Shown here in pieces: positions 1 through 8,518 of a DNA stretch of 64,000 nt (its first letter is position 1; the number at the start of each line of letters is the position of its first letter). The DNA is from Lachnospiraceae bacterium (GTDB taxonomy: Bacteria > Bacillota > Clostridia > Lachnospirales > Lachnospiraceae). The notes beneath the pieces were generated by a model. It had not been told where the DNA came from. It did no database searches and saw nothing but the letters and a program-made list of their open reading frames with translations. The translations under genes and the position numbers were made by a program. The stretch is from the NCBI GenBank assembly GCA_022791635.1, contig JAAVZL010000013.1, forward strand, positions 1-64,000, given 5' to 3'.

Positions 1-74
1 AAGGTAGATAGGGCAGAGGTGGAAGTGCAGAGATGTATGGAGCTGACTGCTACTAATCGGTCGAGGGCTTGACC
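1..74 (+). rRNA. rrl: 23S ribosomal RNA, 3' end (partial)
   Basis: The first 74 bases match the conserved 3' terminus of bacterial 23S rRNA, including the CTACTAATCGGTCGAGGGC stretch and the closing CTTGACC. The rest of the gene lies left of the window. The next 113 bases before the terminator contain no recognisable 5S rRNA, so the 5S gene of this operon, if any, is elsewhere. Confidence 0.93.
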
Positions 75-187
75 AAAAGCACATAGTGATTAGAGATAAT
101 TACGAGTGTAGGTCATAGGAAAAGGAAGAACAAAAACCAAGGTGTAAGAGATATTTGCAGTATATAGTTTTGAAGGTATATAAGAAG

Positions 188-220
188 AAAAAAGCCTTTG
201 GGAAAACCAGAGGCTTTTTT
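188..220 (+). terminator. Terminator of the rRNA operon
   Basis: An A-tract followed by GCCTTTGG, a loop GAAAA, and CCAGAGGC ending in six T residues forms a typical Rho-independent terminator with one mismatch. It lies 113 bases after the 23S end and fits termination of the rRNA transcript. Confidence 0.85.
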
Positions 221-257
221 GTTGTTCCAAAAACAAAAAGAAGTGTCTCTTAAAATT

Positions 258-304
258 TTACTCCCAAGGATTGCCCTATGCTTAGTGCAACTTTGGGAGT
301 TTTA
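258..304 (+). terminator. Second hairpin before the PTS operon
   Basis: ACTCCCAA at about 269-276 can pair with TTGGGAG at about 293-299, followed by a T-rich run. It may be a second terminator after the rRNA operon or a leader attenuator for the PTS operon starting at 381. Between 300 and 380 there are two short perfect palindromes (ACCAATTGGT at 313-322; AACTAA/TTAGTT at 325-338) that could be operator sites. No clear sigma-70 promoter was recognised. Confidence 0.5.
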
Positions 305-380
305 TTCAAGTTACCAATTGGTTAAACTAAACTTAGTTGAGAATTTGTGCAAATGATCAATCAGAAAAAGGAGGAACAAC

Positions 381-860
381 ATGGACAATGTAAAGCTTTT
401 TCGCATCGACTACCGCCTTTTACACTGGCAGACAGGTGTTTTGTGGCAGCAAGCCATAGGAGCGACCATGATTCTGGTGGTGGGGGATGAGATTGCAAAC
501 AGCCCTATGCGCAAAAGCACTATAAAAATGGCGGCGCCTAAAACGGTACGGACAGAAATTGTTACGGTACAGAAGGCGGCAGACTTCCTGAATGGACCAA
601 AGGCAGGGCGTTTTATCATTGAGCTTCTGGTGGAGAATACCACCGATGCCCTGGAGCTGGTGCAAAAGGTTCCGACGCTTCGGAGCGTAAATGCGGCGCT
701 TATGAAGACTATGCCGGGCAAGCGCTTGCTGACAAAATATCTGGCGGTAAGCGATCAGGATATTGAGAATTTTAAAAAAATGATGGAATTGGGGGTCAGT
801 GTGGAATGCTATACGGTACCCGGTGAGAAGGCAGTTAACATAACAAAGTATATCGGATAA
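381..860 (+). CDS. PTS mannose/fructose/sorbose-family EIIB
   Basis: Cytoplasmic phosphotransfer subunit of a mannose-class phosphotransferase system; it accepts phosphate from EIIA and passes it to the incoming sugar. The N-terminal motif RIDYRLLHWQ corresponds to the family RIDDRLIHGQ, with His15 as the expected phosphorylation site; Asp to Tyr and Gly to Trp are departures from consensus. At 159 residues it is the usual length. The start follows a strong AAAGGAGG site. It is first in an operon with fused IIC-IID, a SIS enzyme and IIA. Sugar specificity cannot be read from this subunit. Confidence 0.9.
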   Translation: MDNVKLFRIDYRLLHWQTGVLWQQAIGATMILVVGDEIANSPMRKSTIKMAAPKTVRTEIVTVQKAADFLNGPKAGRFIIELLVENTTDALELVQKVPTLRSVNAALMKTMPGKRLLTKYLAVSDQDIENFKKMMELGVSVECYTVPGEKAVNITKYIG

Positions 861-881
861 GAAGGATAAGGGGGAACGTGT

Positions 882-2513
882 ATGATATTACAGGCATTTT
901 TATTAAGTGTAGTGGCATTTTTTGGTTATAGCAGTAATAAATTTTTGGGAGATTCTATGGTAAACCGTCCTCTGGTGACTGCTTCCCTTGCGGGTCTTGT
1001 GCTGGGAGATTTGCAGACAGGTCTTGTGATGGCAGGTACTTTGGAGCTTACCTGGATGGGCGTTATGTATTTGGGTCTTTCTATGCCTTCCGACGTTACG
1101 GCAGGCGCAATAATCGGTACAGCCTTCGCAATTCTCAGCCATTCGGAGGCCTCTGTAGCTCTGGCCATTTCGATTCCGGCCGGAATCCTGTGCACATATC
1201 TTGCCACTACAATTGAAGTGGCCATCAGTTTTCTGATGCACAAATGCGATGCCTATGCGTCAAAGGGGCAGATTGAAAAGGTAAACCGGATTCACATCGG
1301 TGCCGGTATTGTCAAGGCGTTGATTACCAGCTCTGTGATCTTTGCAACCATTGCTTTGGGGACAGATACCATTTCTCATTTAGTGAGCGTCTGCCCGGAA
1401 TGGCTCATGAACGGCTTAAATGTAGTCAGCGGTCTTCTTCCGGCACTGGGCTTTGCCATGCTGCTCAATATTATGTGGGACAGGCGTTTCGTGGCATTTT
1501 TGCTGATTGGTTTTGTGCTTTCCGTGTATCTGGAGATGCCGGTAATGGCCATCACTGCCATCTCGGGCGCCGTAGCGGTTATCTATTATTTTCTTTCCAA
1601 TCATGGGGAGGCACAGCCGGAGGAGGATTCTCTGTTTGATGACGAAGAGGAAGAGAGCTCTGAGATAGGAAAGACGGCGGAACTTACGGTAGATCCGGCA
1701 AAAAAGGTTACAAGAAAAGATCTGCGTACCATATTTTGGCGCAGCTTTTGCCATGAAGCTTCTTACAATGCAGAACGGCAGCAAGCGCTGGGGTTTGAAT
1801 TTACACTTACGAAGCTGATAAAAAAGCTGTATCAGGACGATCCGGAGGCTTATTACGAAGCGTGTCAGCGGCATGTGGAATTTTTCAATGCCACGGTACA
1901 GGTGACGACCTTCCCGGTAGGCGTAGTTGCGGCAATGGAGGAGAAAAATGCCAACAGTAGAGAGAAGAATCTGGGTTCAACCATCAGTGCGGTAAAATCT
2001 GCCTTGATGGGGCCTATGTCAGCTATTGGCGATACCTTTTTCTGGGGATGCTTCCGTATCATTGCAGCTTCTGTAGGCGCTACCCTTTGTCTTGCAGGCA
2101 ATCCCATTGGTCCTTTGGTATTCGTTGTTTTATACAATCTTCCCCACATTCTGGTCCGCTGGTTTGGACTCACCCTGGGATATAAGCTGGGAGAGAATTT
2201 TATGAGCATTATGGGAGAGGGAGGCTTGTTCCAAAGGCTTACGGATGCAGCTTATATCATTGGACTTACGGTAGTCGGGGCCATGACGGCCGGATACATC
2301 CATATGGTATTTGGACTGGAGCTTACCATAGGGGAATCGGTTGTTTCTGTACAGGGCATACTGGATGATATTTTTCTTAAGCTGCCGGCCCTTTTTCTGA
2401 CCCTGTTTATTGCGTGGTTGATGAGAAGAAAGAATGTGAAGCCGGCTTTTGTGATCTTAACGCTTTTGGCTATCGGTATTGTATGTGGAGCCCTTGGAAT
2501 TCTCATTGCTTAA
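882..2513 (+). CDS. PTS mannose-family EIIC-EIID fusion permease
   Basis: Membrane part of the mannose-class PTS. Residues 1 to about 240 look like EIIC (multiple hydrophobic helices, AGLVLGDLQTGLVMAGTLEL motif). Residues about 276-543 look like EIID, beginning VTRKDLRTIFWRSFCHEASYN and including FPVGVVAAME and the SAIGDTFFWG segment. Between them is a strongly acidic linker (EEDSLFDDEEEESS, about 247-260). The two subunits are normally separate genes, so this is a natural fusion; the frame is continuous with no sign of an assembly error. Spacing of 21 bp from EIIB supports co-translation. Confidence 0.9.
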   Translation: MILQAFLLSVVAFFGYSSNKFLGDSMVNRPLVTASLAGLVLGDLQTGLVMAGTLELTWMGVMYLGLSMPSDVTAGAIIGTAFAILSHSEASVALAISIPAGILCTYLATTIEVAISFLMHKCDAYASKGQIEKVNRIHIGAGIVKALITSSVIFATIALGTDTISHLVSVCPEWLMNGLNVVSGLLPALGFAMLLNIMWDRRFVAFLLIGFVLSVYLEMPVMAITAISGAVAVIYYFLSNHGEAQPEEDSLFDDEEEESSEIGKTAELTVDPAKKVTRKDLRTIFWRSFCHEASYNAERQQALGFEFTLTKLIKKLYQDDPEAYYEACQRHVEFFNATVQVTTFPVGVVAAMEEKNANSREKNLGSTISAVKSALMGPMSAIGDTFFWGCFRIIAASVGATLCLAGNPIGPLVFVVLYNLPHILVRWFGLTLGYKLGENFMSIMGEGGLFQRLTDAAYIIGLTVVGAMTAGYIHMVFGLELTIGESVVSVQGILDDIFLKLPALFLTLFIAWLMRRKNVKPAFVILTLLAIGIVCGALGILIA

Positions 2514-2531
2514 GATAGGAGATATAGTTTT

Positions 2532-3638
2532 ATGGAAAATCATATTATGATGGAATACATACGTGAGGAGGCTGTGATTTTGCGGCGGTTGGTAAAAGAT
2601 CGAAAGGAGCTTACGGCTGCCTTTGTGAAACACCTGACCACGCATACGGTAAAGAAGATTTATTTCAGCGGTCATGGCTCCCCCTATCATGTGGGAATCA
2701 TTGTGAAGCCTATGCTGGAAAAGCTGCTTTCTATAGAGGTATCAGCGGAGATTTCCACTCTATTTAACAATCACAGCGGATTTAATGTAAACGGAGTGTA
2801 TAAGGGAGGGGAACAGCTCTTGATTTGTCCTGCACAGTCGGGAAGAACTACTGGACCTTATTATGCAGCGGTTAAGGCCAGAGAACTTGGAATTCCGGTT
2901 CTGTGCCTGACCCTCCGTCCGGAGGGAAAGTTGGCAAAGGAAAGCGATATTGTGATCGTAAAGGATTCCGGGGAGGAGGAGAGCTTTCCGGAGACAAAAG
3001 GGCATTTGACCTCGGTGGCGCTTTTGATGCTGTGTGTCTTGGAGGCGGCTTATGCAATGGGGAAGCTTAGCCAAGAGGCTTATGGAGAGTACATGGAGGC
3101 CTTTGAAAGGCTCCCCGGTGCCTGCAGCCGTGCTATGGAAGCAACTCTTGTCTGGTATGAGAAGCAAAAATCTGTGTTGATGGAGGAATCCTGCGCATCC
3201 ATTATCGGATATGGAGAGAATTATGGAACAGCTCTTGAGGGAGCAATGAAAGTGCAGGAATCAACTCTGAAGGCCTGGTCAGGCTATGAGTGCGAAGAAT
3301 ACATGCATGGGAAAAATCAGGCTGTGTTGCAAAACAGTGTTCTGTTTTTCCTTTATGCAAAGGTTGGGGGACCGGAGACAGAGAGAATGCAGCAATTGGT
3401 GCAGTGGTGCCGAGAGCGCAGCCGGCATTGCTTTGTAGTGGGCAAAAAGGGAAATCCTTTGGAGGATGAAACATCCATTTGCTGGGAGGCAGTGGATCAT
3501 CCTTATCTTTCCGCAATCGAATACCATATCCCTTTTCAGGTCTTATCTTATAAACTGGCAACGGATATGGGGCTTAGTACGATAGTAGCGAATCATGATT
3601 TTGCAGGAGCCCAGTTAAAAACAAGAATTGAGGAATGA
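2532..3638 (+). CDS. SIS-domain sugar isomerase / Amadori-type deglycase
   Basis: Two tandem SIS (phosphosugar-binding) domains, roughly residues 35-175 and 205-345, resembling the isomerase half of GlmS and the FrlB/GfrF deglycases that split phosphorylated Amadori products into glucose 6-phosphate and an amino acid. Visible motifs are FSGHGSPYHVG near residue 46, CPAQSGRTTGPYYA near residue 98 and the EEYMHGKNQAVL segment in the second domain, which corresponds to the EFxHG region of relatives. No glutaminase domain is present. Its position inside a mannose-class PTS operon suggests it acts on the imported phosphosugar; an amino-sugar isomerase is the alternative. Confidence 0.8.
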   Translation: MENHIMMEYIREEAVILRRLVKDRKELTAAFVKHLTTHTVKKIYFSGHGSPYHVGIIVKPMLEKLLSIEVSAEISTLFNNHSGFNVNGVYKGGEQLLICPAQSGRTTGPYYAAVKARELGIPVLCLTLRPEGKLAKESDIVIVKDSGEEESFPETKGHLTSVALLMLCVLEAAYAMGKLSQEAYGEYMEAFERLPGACSRAMEATLVWYEKQKSVLMEESCASIIGYGENYGTALEGAMKVQESTLKAWSGYECEEYMHGKNQAVLQNSVLFFLYAKVGGPETERMQQLVQWCRERSRHCFVVGKKGNPLEDETSICWEAVDHPYLSAIEYHIPFQVLSYKLATDMGLSTIVANHDFAGAQLKTRIEE

Positions 3639-3642
3639 TACC

Positions 3643-4023
3643 ATGCAATATATTATAGCCACCCACGGTCAGCTGGCCGCAGGGTATGAGAATACGGTGG
3701 AAATGCTCACACATTTTGAAAAGCTGCATGCGATTTGCGCCTATGGAGAGGAGAATTTTCCAGAAAATTTAGTCCGGCTGCTGGATTCCTTTGACGAAGA
3801 AGAGCAAATACTATTATTTGCAGATCTTTTGGGAGGCAGCGTGTGCCAGGAGGCAGTGAGCCTGATGGACGCTTACCCCAATCTCCATGTTATTGCGGGG
3901 ATGAATCTGGCACTGGTTCTGGAGGTTATCATAAGCGGTCTTGAGCCGGGGAAACTTGACGAGGCGGTGGAGCATGCACGGGATCAGATTGTAAATATCA
4001 AAAAAAATCAGAGACTTTCTTAA
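3643..4023 (+). CDS. PTS mannose-family EIIA
   Basis: Soluble EIIA subunit, 126 residues from ATG 3643, preceded by a GAGGAATG site. An upstream in-frame TTG at 3628 lies inside the previous gene and is unlikely to be used. The N-terminal strand MQYIIATHGQLAAG carries the expected phospho-accepting His8. The central FADLLGGSVCQEA and the GMNLALVLE segment are typical of the family. It completes the set of IIA, IIB and IIC-IID subunits in this operon. Confidence 0.9.
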   Translation: MQYIIATHGQLAAGYENTVEMLTHFEKLHAICAYGEENFPENLVRLLDSFDEEEQILLFADLLGGSVCQEAVSLMDAYPNLHVIAGMNLALVLEVIISGLEPGKLDEAVEHARDQIVNIKKNQRLS

Positions 4024-4039
4024 ATGCTTAAGGTGCGGT

Positions 4040-6001
4040 ATGGACGGAATAGAGTTGACAAGACGACAGTGTGAATATATCTCTGTGTTGCTGGAAGCGG
4101 ATGACTATGTAAGCTCTAAAGAGATCTCCAAGAAGGTAAAGCGTTCCAGCCGCACCGTAAAGGCAGATATGCGTGTACTTAAGGAAACGCTGCTGCCCCT
4201 TGGAATTCATTTAAATGCAAAAACAGGAAAAGGATATCTACTTGCATTTTCCAAGCCGGAAAACCGTACCTGGCTTTGGCAGTATCTGAAGGAGGAGCAA
4301 AAGCGCCAGTCACGCTCCGTACCGGACACGGCGAAAAAGAGAGAGCTCTACATTTTGCAGCAGCTCCTTTTGGAACGCCGCAAGGTTACTTTGTCAGGAT
4401 TGTCGGAGGAGCTCTTCATTCACATTCCATCCATTCGCAGAGATATGAAGCATATCCGCCTTTTGCTGGAGGAATTTAACATACGGCTCTTGCATGCTCC
4501 GTACAAGGGATATTTTCTGGAGGGGAATGAGCTGGCAAAGAGAAACTGTATTTGTCACATGTTAGGGACAGAGGGGATTGTGTCTGCGCTTAAAGAGAAA
4601 GAATCGGAAGCCGACAAAAAGCATCAGCTTGTGAAAAAAAGAGTGCAGACCCTTGCAAAAAAGTATGAGATAGAATTTGATGACGCTGCCCTTGGCTTTT
4701 TGTCAGATTATCTCTGTGTCCTGCCCCTTTGGAAGGATGCTTCCCCCTCTTGCCTCCTTAAGAATGGGGAAGAGGGGCGAGAGCTTTCTCTGGCAAAGGA
4801 GCTTTGTTGTGAGCTGGAGCAGATTTTTGGCCGTACATTTGAGGAGGAAGCGAAAGCTTTAAGTCTCGTGATCCGCTGCAAACGCCGCTATGGTGAGGAG
4901 GAACTGACCCTGGCAGGCCGGGAGGTGGTGCGGCAGATGCTTCGGAAAATCCATCAGAAATTTGGTCTGGAGCTATGGAAGCAGGAAAGCTTTGCAGAAA
5001 GCCTGAAGCGGCATCTTCCGGCCTTTGTGTACAGGGCCCGCCTGGGCCTGACAGATCGGCTCCCCATCTTAAGAGAAGTGCTGTGTTACCATCCCATGGC
5101 GGTGGATATTGTAAATGAGGCGGCTGCCGTGCTGACAGAAGGGTATCAGCTTCCGGTGAATGAGTATGAGTTCGGAACGCTGGTGTTGTATTTTGCAACG
5201 GCCCTGGATTATCTGGATGCCAAGCGCAGAAGAAAAATTTTGATTACGGCCCCTGGCGGGGATGCAGAGGCGATGCTTTATGTAAATCAAATATCCCAGG
5301 CATTTGGAAACCTGGTAAAAAGTATTGAGATTTGTTCTATGGAGGATTTGGGCGGCCTTGCGTTTGACGGGGATGAGATCCTTGCGGGGCCAAAGCCGGT
5401 ACCGGAGGTTCCGCCCTATATGAAGCAGGTGATTTTGACACAGAATTCCTTTGAGAATATTATTAAGATATACGAAGCTCTTACGGAAATTCCCCAGGGA
5501 ACCTTTAACCTGGATGAAATGATCAGTGAGAAATGGTTTTTACGGCAGCAGAGCTTTCAAAATCAGGGGGAATATTATGAGAGGCTTTTTGACCACCTGT
5601 GCGAGACCAGAACCCTGGACCTTGAGGAGGCCCGGAAGCTCTATGAGAGGGTGGAGCCCTATGGACAGGAAATCGGGCGGGGAGTTGTAATGCTGCGAAG
5701 CTGTAATCCGTATGTCAATCCCTTTATTCATTTCACCCTGCTTAAGCAGCCCATGCAGTGGAAGGAAGAGTTTGCATCCATGGTAATTTTTATCAATGTC
5801 TCAGACGGAGACTTTGAGTATCGGAGCAATATTTACAAGCATCTCAATTACCTTCTTTGGAACCGCGATAATATAAACTATATCATCATGAAGCAAACGT
5901 ATGAATTGCTCTTTGAATTTCTGCACATGGACTGGTCCTATAAACGAATGTACTCCATAAATGCGGAGGGCTTGCCTGTATTTACGGAAACAGGGTGCTA
6001 A
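4040..6001 (+). CDS. PRD-domain PTS regulator (BglG/MtlR-like)
   Basis: Large transcriptional regulator of the PTS-controlled type. Order of parts: N-terminal winged HTH (about 1-60, LTRRQCEYISVLLEADDYV), a second HTH-like domain (about 105-165), two PTS regulation domains (about 195-410), an EIIB-like domain (about 411-500, KILITAPGGDAEAM) and an EIIA-like C-terminus (about 510-653, with His in PFIHFTLLK). The PRDs and EII-like domains are expected to be phosphorylated by PTS proteins and so report sugar transport. It is the last gene of the PTS operon, 16 bp after EIIA, and most likely controls it. It lacks the AAA+ domain of sigma-54-dependent LevR. Confidence 0.85.
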   Translation: MDGIELTRRQCEYISVLLEADDYVSSKEISKKVKRSSRTVKADMRVLKETLLPLGIHLNAKTGKGYLLAFSKPENRTWLWQYLKEEQKRQSRSVPDTAKKRELYILQQLLLERRKVTLSGLSEELFIHIPSIRRDMKHIRLLLEEFNIRLLHAPYKGYFLEGNELAKRNCICHMLGTEGIVSALKEKESEADKKHQLVKKRVQTLAKKYEIEFDDAALGFLSDYLCVLPLWKDASPSCLLKNGEEGRELSLAKELCCELEQIFGRTFEEEAKALSLVIRCKRRYGEEELTLAGREVVRQMLRKIHQKFGLELWKQESFAESLKRHLPAFVYRARLGLTDRLPILREVLCYHPMAVDIVNEAAAVLTEGYQLPVNEYEFGTLVLYFATALDYLDAKRRRKILITAPGGDAEAMLYVNQISQAFGNLVKSIEICSMEDLGGLAFDGDEILAGPKPVPEVPPYMKQVILTQNSFENIIKIYEALTEIPQGTFNLDEMISEKWFLRQQSFQNQGEYYERLFDHLCETRTLDLEEARKLYERVEPYGQEIGRGVVMLRSCNPYVNPFIHFTLLKQPMQWKEEFASMVIFINVSDGDFEYRSNIYKHLNYLLWNRDNINYIIMKQTYELLFEFLHMDWSYKRMYSINAEGLPVFTETGC

Positions 6002-6723
6002 ACCAGCTCCCGGATAAGGGCAGCCGTCCTCTCAACCATATCCTCCACAAGGGCCTTTCCAAATTCTGCCGTAGCGGCTTTGCCGTCCCCAAAGGAGCCC
6101 GTCTCCACAAATTCCTTCCAGTGGATAGGCCGGTAAGGGTAATCCCTGGGCGGCTTTGGAAATTCGCAGGTGGCTTTGGAAAGATCCACAAGCTCCGGGC
6201 GCAGGTACAGCATCAGGGCTGTCTCCAGCTCTCCCGCGTGGGGAGCCATGGGCGTCTGTGATCTTGCCAGAGAGAGGGTCTCTTTGGAGAAGGCGAGGGG
6301 AAAGTGCCAGATGTTGTTCCAGCCGAATTCATCCAGAAGCTCCCTTGCCAGCTCCTTTAAGAAGGGATAATTTCCGTTGTGGCCGCTCATCAGAAGGATA
6401 TTGGGCGCCTGCTGTTCCTCGAGGCTCATAATCAGCTCCCGAAGAAGGAGCTTTAGGGTGCCTGAGGAGAGAGAGAAGGTGCCGGGAAAGCCCTTGGCCG
6501 ACCAGACCTGCCCGTAGGGGATCGGAGGAAGGACCAAAAGATTCGTCTTGGCGGCTATCCGCAGAGCAATCTCGAAGCCGATGATGGTGTCCGTGTCCAG
6601 GGGAAGATGATGTCCGTGCTGCTCACAGGAGCCGCAGACGAGAAGCACTCCCCGGGAGCGGGCCATCTTTTCCTTGAATTCCGGGGCAGTAAAATGTCCG
6701 GCATAAGCGTTCTGAAATTCCAT
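5998..6723 (-). CDS. Creatininase-family amidohydrolase
   Basis: Predicted metal-dependent amidohydrolase of the creatininase/FAPy-hydrolase family, 241 residues. Metal-ligand motifs are visible: SCEQHGHHLPLDTDT near the N-terminus, SGHNGNYPF in the middle and HAGELETAL in the third quarter. The start at 6723 is chosen because AGAAAGGAA sits just upstream and the protein then begins at the usual family position; upstream in-frame codons have no support. Its 3' end overlaps the last codon of the convergent PTS regulator by 4 bp. The substrate is not evident. Confidence 0.85.
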   Translation of the reverse strand: MEFQNAYAGHFTAPEFKEKMARSRGVLLVCGSCEQHGHHLPLDTDTIIGFEIALRIAAKTNLLVLPPIPYGQVWSAKGFPGTFSLSSGTLKLLLRELIMSLEEQQAPNILLMSGHNGNYPFLKELARELLDEFGWNNIWHFPLAFSKETLSLARSQTPMAPHAGELETALMLYLRPELVDLSKATCEFPKPPRDYPYRPIHWKEFVETGSFGDGKAATAEFGKALVEDMVERTAALIRELV

Positions 6724-6910
6724 AATGGATTCCTTTCTATCGCAATCAATGAAATCCGTTCTTGAAGTTGGTGAATTTCCACTATTTTTCCTATCAGTAT
6801 AGCGAATATAAATGTTAAAATTACAAATAATTTTAGGAAAATAGCAATTATATTGGAAAATTTGACGAAACAGACAATTTTTACACAAATATGCTCTCCT
6901 GCTTTGCAAC

Positions 6911-7025
6911 GTCATGAAGCTAAGCCCTGAAAGGCTTATAAAGGCTCCGGGCAAGAACCGCCACCCCTTAGCGGGGCGGCCCTCCTCCCCTGCGCCGGTA
7001 GTCTTTGCAGGCTTAACTTCATGAC
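6911..7025 (-). other. GC-rich structured element, possible RNA
   Basis: A 16-bp stem is formed by 6911-6926 (GTCATGAAGCTAAGCC) and 7010-7025 (GGCTTAACTTCATGAC). The single irregular pair is G-U if the minus strand is transcribed and C-A if the plus strand is, favouring minus-strand RNA like both flanking genes. The enclosed 83 bases are GC-rich and include a smaller GCCGCC/GGCGG hairpin around a CTAAG loop. It begins 16 bases after the stop of the AraC gene and ends 188 bases before the creatininase start; that last stretch is AT-rich with possible TATAAT/TATACT -10 boxes. I could not match it to a known riboswitch. Confidence 0.5.
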
Positions 7026-7040
7026 ATTGTCCGCATTTTC

Positions 7041-8306
7041 CTAATTCCGATACTGCTTTGGCGTGAGCCCCGTATGCTTTTTAAATACCTTTGCAAAGTA
7101 GCTCTGATTGTCAAAGCCCACGGCAATGGCAATGTCGATGATGGAGTAGCTGGTATTGGTGAGCAGGTTTTTGCTCTCCTCAATGCGGATGTAGTTTAGG
7201 TATTCCTTAAAGGAAGAGCCAAAGGACTGCTTGAAAAGCGTTGAGAAATAGGAGGGGTTTAAATGCACCTGGCGCGCGGCATCCTCCAGCGTGATGGGCT
7301 GATTGTAATTCTGGGAGATAAATTGAATGGCGCTCTTTATCACCTCACTGTTTTTGTCAGAGGACTTCACAAACATACTTTCAATAAAATATTCTACCGT
7401 CCGCTGAAGCTGCCAGCAGAGATCCTCCTGATTGCGGGTGGAGTTGATGTCCTGGAGAAAGTTATTGCTGATTTTTAAGGCCACTTCTGTGCTGGCGCCG
7501 CCCTCCATGGCAGCCCGGGACAGTAAAGAGCAAAGCTCAATGGATCGGGTTCGGATACTGCTTAGGTTGCTTCCCCCCTGAAAGAATACATAGCCCAGAA
7601 GCTCGTTTAATACCCGTCTGGATTCGGGAACATTGCGCTCCTTCACCTTGCGTATTAGAAGCTTTTCCTTCTCGTAGGGATAGGAGGATTTGTCCACAGG
7701 CTCCTCGGATTTGTACATCTGAATGGATTCGTTGATGCGAGACTGCTGAACAATCTTGCTGCGGTTTTCATCCATCTGCCGGGTGGCGTTGGGGATGAGA
7801 TGATTGAAGGTGTAGGAGAGGAGACGGCTGATCTGAGTGGCCTTTTCCGGAGTGATAATGAGAACGCTGTCCGTGGACTCATAGAGATCCAGAATGTTTT
7901 CCGTGGAGAGGGCATAGCGCTTGGCTATGTCAAGCAGCATCATGGAATCCGCCTCCTCCATGAGGAAGGGCCCTACTAAAATGGCTCCGAACAGGGTATC
8001 CTTGTTTACCAGCGGATAAATGATATGGTTCAGATTGGCGTGGCAGGAAAAAATATAGGACTCTCCCAGGTCCATGGCCCGTCGGCTGGCCTTGGCGTGG
8101 ATGTCCCGGCAGGAATTCTTGTGCTTGGGGGAATCGGAGAGCAGCTTTTTGAACTGAGTGCAGAAGTTAAGAGCAGTGCCAAAGCCGCAGAGGGTATTTC
8201 CTGTCTCATCCAGGGCCTGAATGGGGAGTCCCAGGCAGGAATAGAAACATTCCAGGATTTCCTTTAGCTTTTGACTGTTGATAATCGTATAAAGATAAGG
8301 TTGCAT
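7041..8306 (-). CDS. PocR-domain AraC-family regulator
   Basis: Transcription factor of 421 residues with an N-terminal PocR sensory domain (about 5-165, with a Cys/His-rich patch around KNSCRDIHAKAS and FSCHANLNHIIYPL) and a C-terminal AraC double HTH (about 320-421, ending FDNQSYFAKVFKKHTGLTPKQYRN). PocR domains are known mostly from regulators of propanediol, cobalamin and C1 pathways. The start at 8306 follows a near-perfect GGAGGT; an upstream ATG in frame has no such site. It is transcribed divergently from the corrinoid gene cluster and is the obvious candidate regulator of it. Confidence 0.88.
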   Translation of the reverse strand: MQPYLYTIINSQKLKEILECFYSCLGLPIQALDETGNTLCGFGTALNFCTQFKKLLSDSPKHKNSCRDIHAKASRRAMDLGESYIFSCHANLNHIIYPLVNKDTLFGAILVGPFLMEEADSMMLLDIAKRYALSTENILDLYESTDSVLIITPEKATQISRLLSYTFNHLIPNATRQMDENRSKIVQQSRINESIQMYKSEEPVDKSSYPYEKEKLLIRKVKERNVPESRRVLNELLGYVFFQGGSNLSSIRTRSIELCSLLSRAAMEGGASTEVALKISNNFLQDINSTRNQEDLCWQLQRTVEYFIESMFVKSSDKNSEVIKSAIQFISQNYNQPITLEDAARQVHLNPSYFSTLFKQSFGSSFKEYLNYIRIEESKNLLTNTSYSIIDIAIAVGFDNQSYFAKVFKKHTGLTPKQYRN

Positions 8307-8518
8307 TTGATACCTCCATGGATACGACGGATTAAGCGCTTCGCAATATCCATCCACTGTAAATCTACTGCTTTATTTTGCGACAATCTTTTACTAACTT
8401 TTACAATCATACCACAAAATCTGTAAAAATTACAAGTTTTCCAAAAATATTTCCACCATAGGGCAAAAAAATTTACTAAAATGGAGTTGTGCATGGGACA
8501 AGATAGAGGAGTTTTGGA
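8307..8518. promoter_or_regulatory. Divergent control region of the corrinoid cluster
   Basis: This 212-base AT-rich region separates the PocR/AraC regulator gene from the first corrinoid gene. It contains an inverted repeat TTTTACA (8399-8405) / TGTAAAA (8422-8428) and a second TTACAA-like half-site close by, which are candidate regulator sites. Promoter boxes could not be fixed with confidence. A GAGGAG ribosome binding site precedes 8519. Confidence 0.4.

Noticed and set aside
7010..7025. Possible cobalamin, c-di-GMP, T-box or ZTP riboswitch in the element at 6911-7025.
   Set aside because: None of the signature sequences of those classes (for example the B12 box or the T-box GGTGGNACCGCG) is present, so only an unassigned structured element is reported.
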